Shown here piece by piece: positions 63,284 through 64,000 of a stretch of 64,000 bases of DNA. The stretch's first letter is position 1, and each line of letters begins with the position of its first letter. Made by a program: the position numbers and the translations under genes. Source of the DNA: Citrobacter youngae ATCC 29220 (GTDB lineage: Bacteria > Pseudomonadota > Gammaproteobacteria > Enterobacterales > Enterobacteriaceae); contig NZ_GG730299.1 in NCBI RefSeq assembly GCF_000155975.1, forward strand, positions 62,305 to 126,304, written 5' to 3'. The notes beneath the pieces were generated by a model that was not told where the DNA came from, ran no database searches, and was given only the letters and a program-made list of their open reading frames with translations.

Positions 63284-64000
63284 ATGAAACTCAATAAAAA
63301 ATATATTGGTATTAGAGATAGATGGTGGGCGTTACCTCTCATCTTACCTTCTTTGCTGTTGCCTATATTGAGCACTGCCAACACCTATGCCCATATTAGT
63401 ACGGGGACCGTGATACTTTTCTATCTGCCTTTAGCGCTGATGATTAGCCTGATGCTCTTTTTTGGTTGGGCCGCATTGCCAGGAATTATCATTTCCATTA
63501 TCTGGTATAAATATCCGCAGGTTGGCCTGTTTGAAACGCTCTCAATAATTTCGCACTTTATAGTTACAATAGTGCTTGCCTGGGGCGGGTATAAGGTATT
63601 TGCTCCCCGACGAAACAATGTTTCCCACGGCGATTCCCACCTGATGTTTCAGCGCATGTTCTGGCAGGTGTTCTGTCCGGCGACGCTGTTTCTGATACTC
63701 TTCCAGTTTGCCGCGTTTGTGGGCGTCTATGAGAGCAAATCAGGTATGGTGGGGGTAATGCCCTTTAACACCGGCACGTTAATCAATTATCAGGCCTTGC
63801 TGGTGGGGAATCTGGTTGGGGTTCCACTGTGCTATGTTATTATCCGAACGATTCGCAATCCTTTGCATCTGAGAGGCTTTTTTTCCCAATTAAAGCAGCA
63901 GTTTGATAGCAAAGTGACCAAAACAGAGTTTGCAGTCTGGTTGATTATATTGACCGCACTGATGTCAATGCTGTGTATGCCGCTGAATGAACAAAGCTCA
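63284..64000 (+). CDS. yfgF: Anaerobic cyclic-di-GMP phosphodiesterase YfgF (N-terminal part, cut by window end)
   Basis: Open from the ATG at 63284 to the last base of the window (239 codons, no stop), matching the start of E. coli YfgF (about 750 residues). The visible part is the multi-pass membrane sensor region: MKLNKKYIGIRDRWW, then LFYLPLALMISLMLFFGWAA and MVGVMPFNTGTLINYQALLV. The degenerate GGDEF and the EAL phosphodiesterase domains lie outside the window. It hydrolyses c-di-GMP, mainly anaerobically. An FNR-like box is upstream. Confidence 0.93.
   Translation, partial: MKLNKKYIGIRDRWWALPLILPSLLLPILSTANTYAHISTGTVILFYLPLALMISLMLFFGWAALPGIIISIIWYKYPQVGLFETLSIISHFIVTIVLAWGGYKVFAPRRNNVSHGDSHLMFQRMFWQVFCPATLFLILFQFAAFVGVYESKSGMVGVMPFNTGTLINYQALLVGNLVGVPLCYVIIRTIRNPLHLRGFFSQLKQQFDSKVTKTEFAVWLIILTALMSMLCMPLNEQSS

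Overview
The window is chromosomal DNA of an enteric bacterium (Enterobacterales). Its gene order is the conserved hcaT/csiE - suhB - trmJ - isc operon - pepB - sseBA - yfhM/pbpC - ndk - rlmN - rodZ - ispG - hisS - yfgM - bamB - der - yfgJ - xseA - guaBA - yfgGF backbone. REP/BIME palindromes and ERIC elements of the enteric type are also present. A sinH-sinI-ratB block between yfgJ and xseA (the position of the Salmonella CS54 island) points to the Salmonella/Citrobacter branch rather than E. coli. Protein divergence suggests a Citrobacter or an early-branching Salmonella such as S. bongori, but I cannot decide between them from the sequence alone. Species, gene-family and known-function statements come from memory of these families; no search was run.

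Layout. 1-6.7 kb: yphG, a yphB-like epimerase and hcaT, convergent with csiE. 7.1-13.9 kb (minus strand): an accessory six-gene sugar operon with a periplasmic binding protein, ABC ATPase, two permeases, an FGGY pentulose-type kinase and a SIS-domain sugar-phosphate isomerase. It has no local regulator and its substrate is unknown. 14.3-16 kb: a ZevAB-like metal transport pair. 16-25 kb: suhB, trmJ, then the Fe-S cluster operon iscRSUA-hscBA-fdx-iscX with two IscR operators upstream, followed by pepB. ERIC elements lie in the iscR-iscS gap and between iscX and pepB. 25-34.4 kb: sseB, sseA, and the periplasmic defence/peptidoglycan pair yfhM-pbpC. 34.5-43.6 kb: ndk, rlmN, rodZ, ispG, hisS, yfgM, bamB and der, all core genes on the plus strand. 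43.9-45.5 kb: a POT-family peptide transporter that interrupts the expected der-yfgJ adjacency. 46-56.7 kb: sinH (inverse autotransporter), sinI and a 2,436-residue RatB-like protein made of eight Ig-like plus lectin-like repeats. 56.7-64 kb: xseA, divergent guaBA with a PurR box, an MscS paralogue, yfgG, and the start of yfgF, cut by the window end.

The most interesting part is the sinH-sinI-ratB block. By eye, SinH and SinI share a C-terminal domain that carries a canonical EF-hand-like loop in both proteins. SinI and RatB share an N-terminal domain. SinI therefore looks like a bridging module between an outer-membrane anchor and a giant secreted repeat protein. The second most interesting element is the orphan ABC/kinase/isomerase operon. 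No tRNA, rRNA, CRISPR array, insertion sequence or prophage gene was seen.
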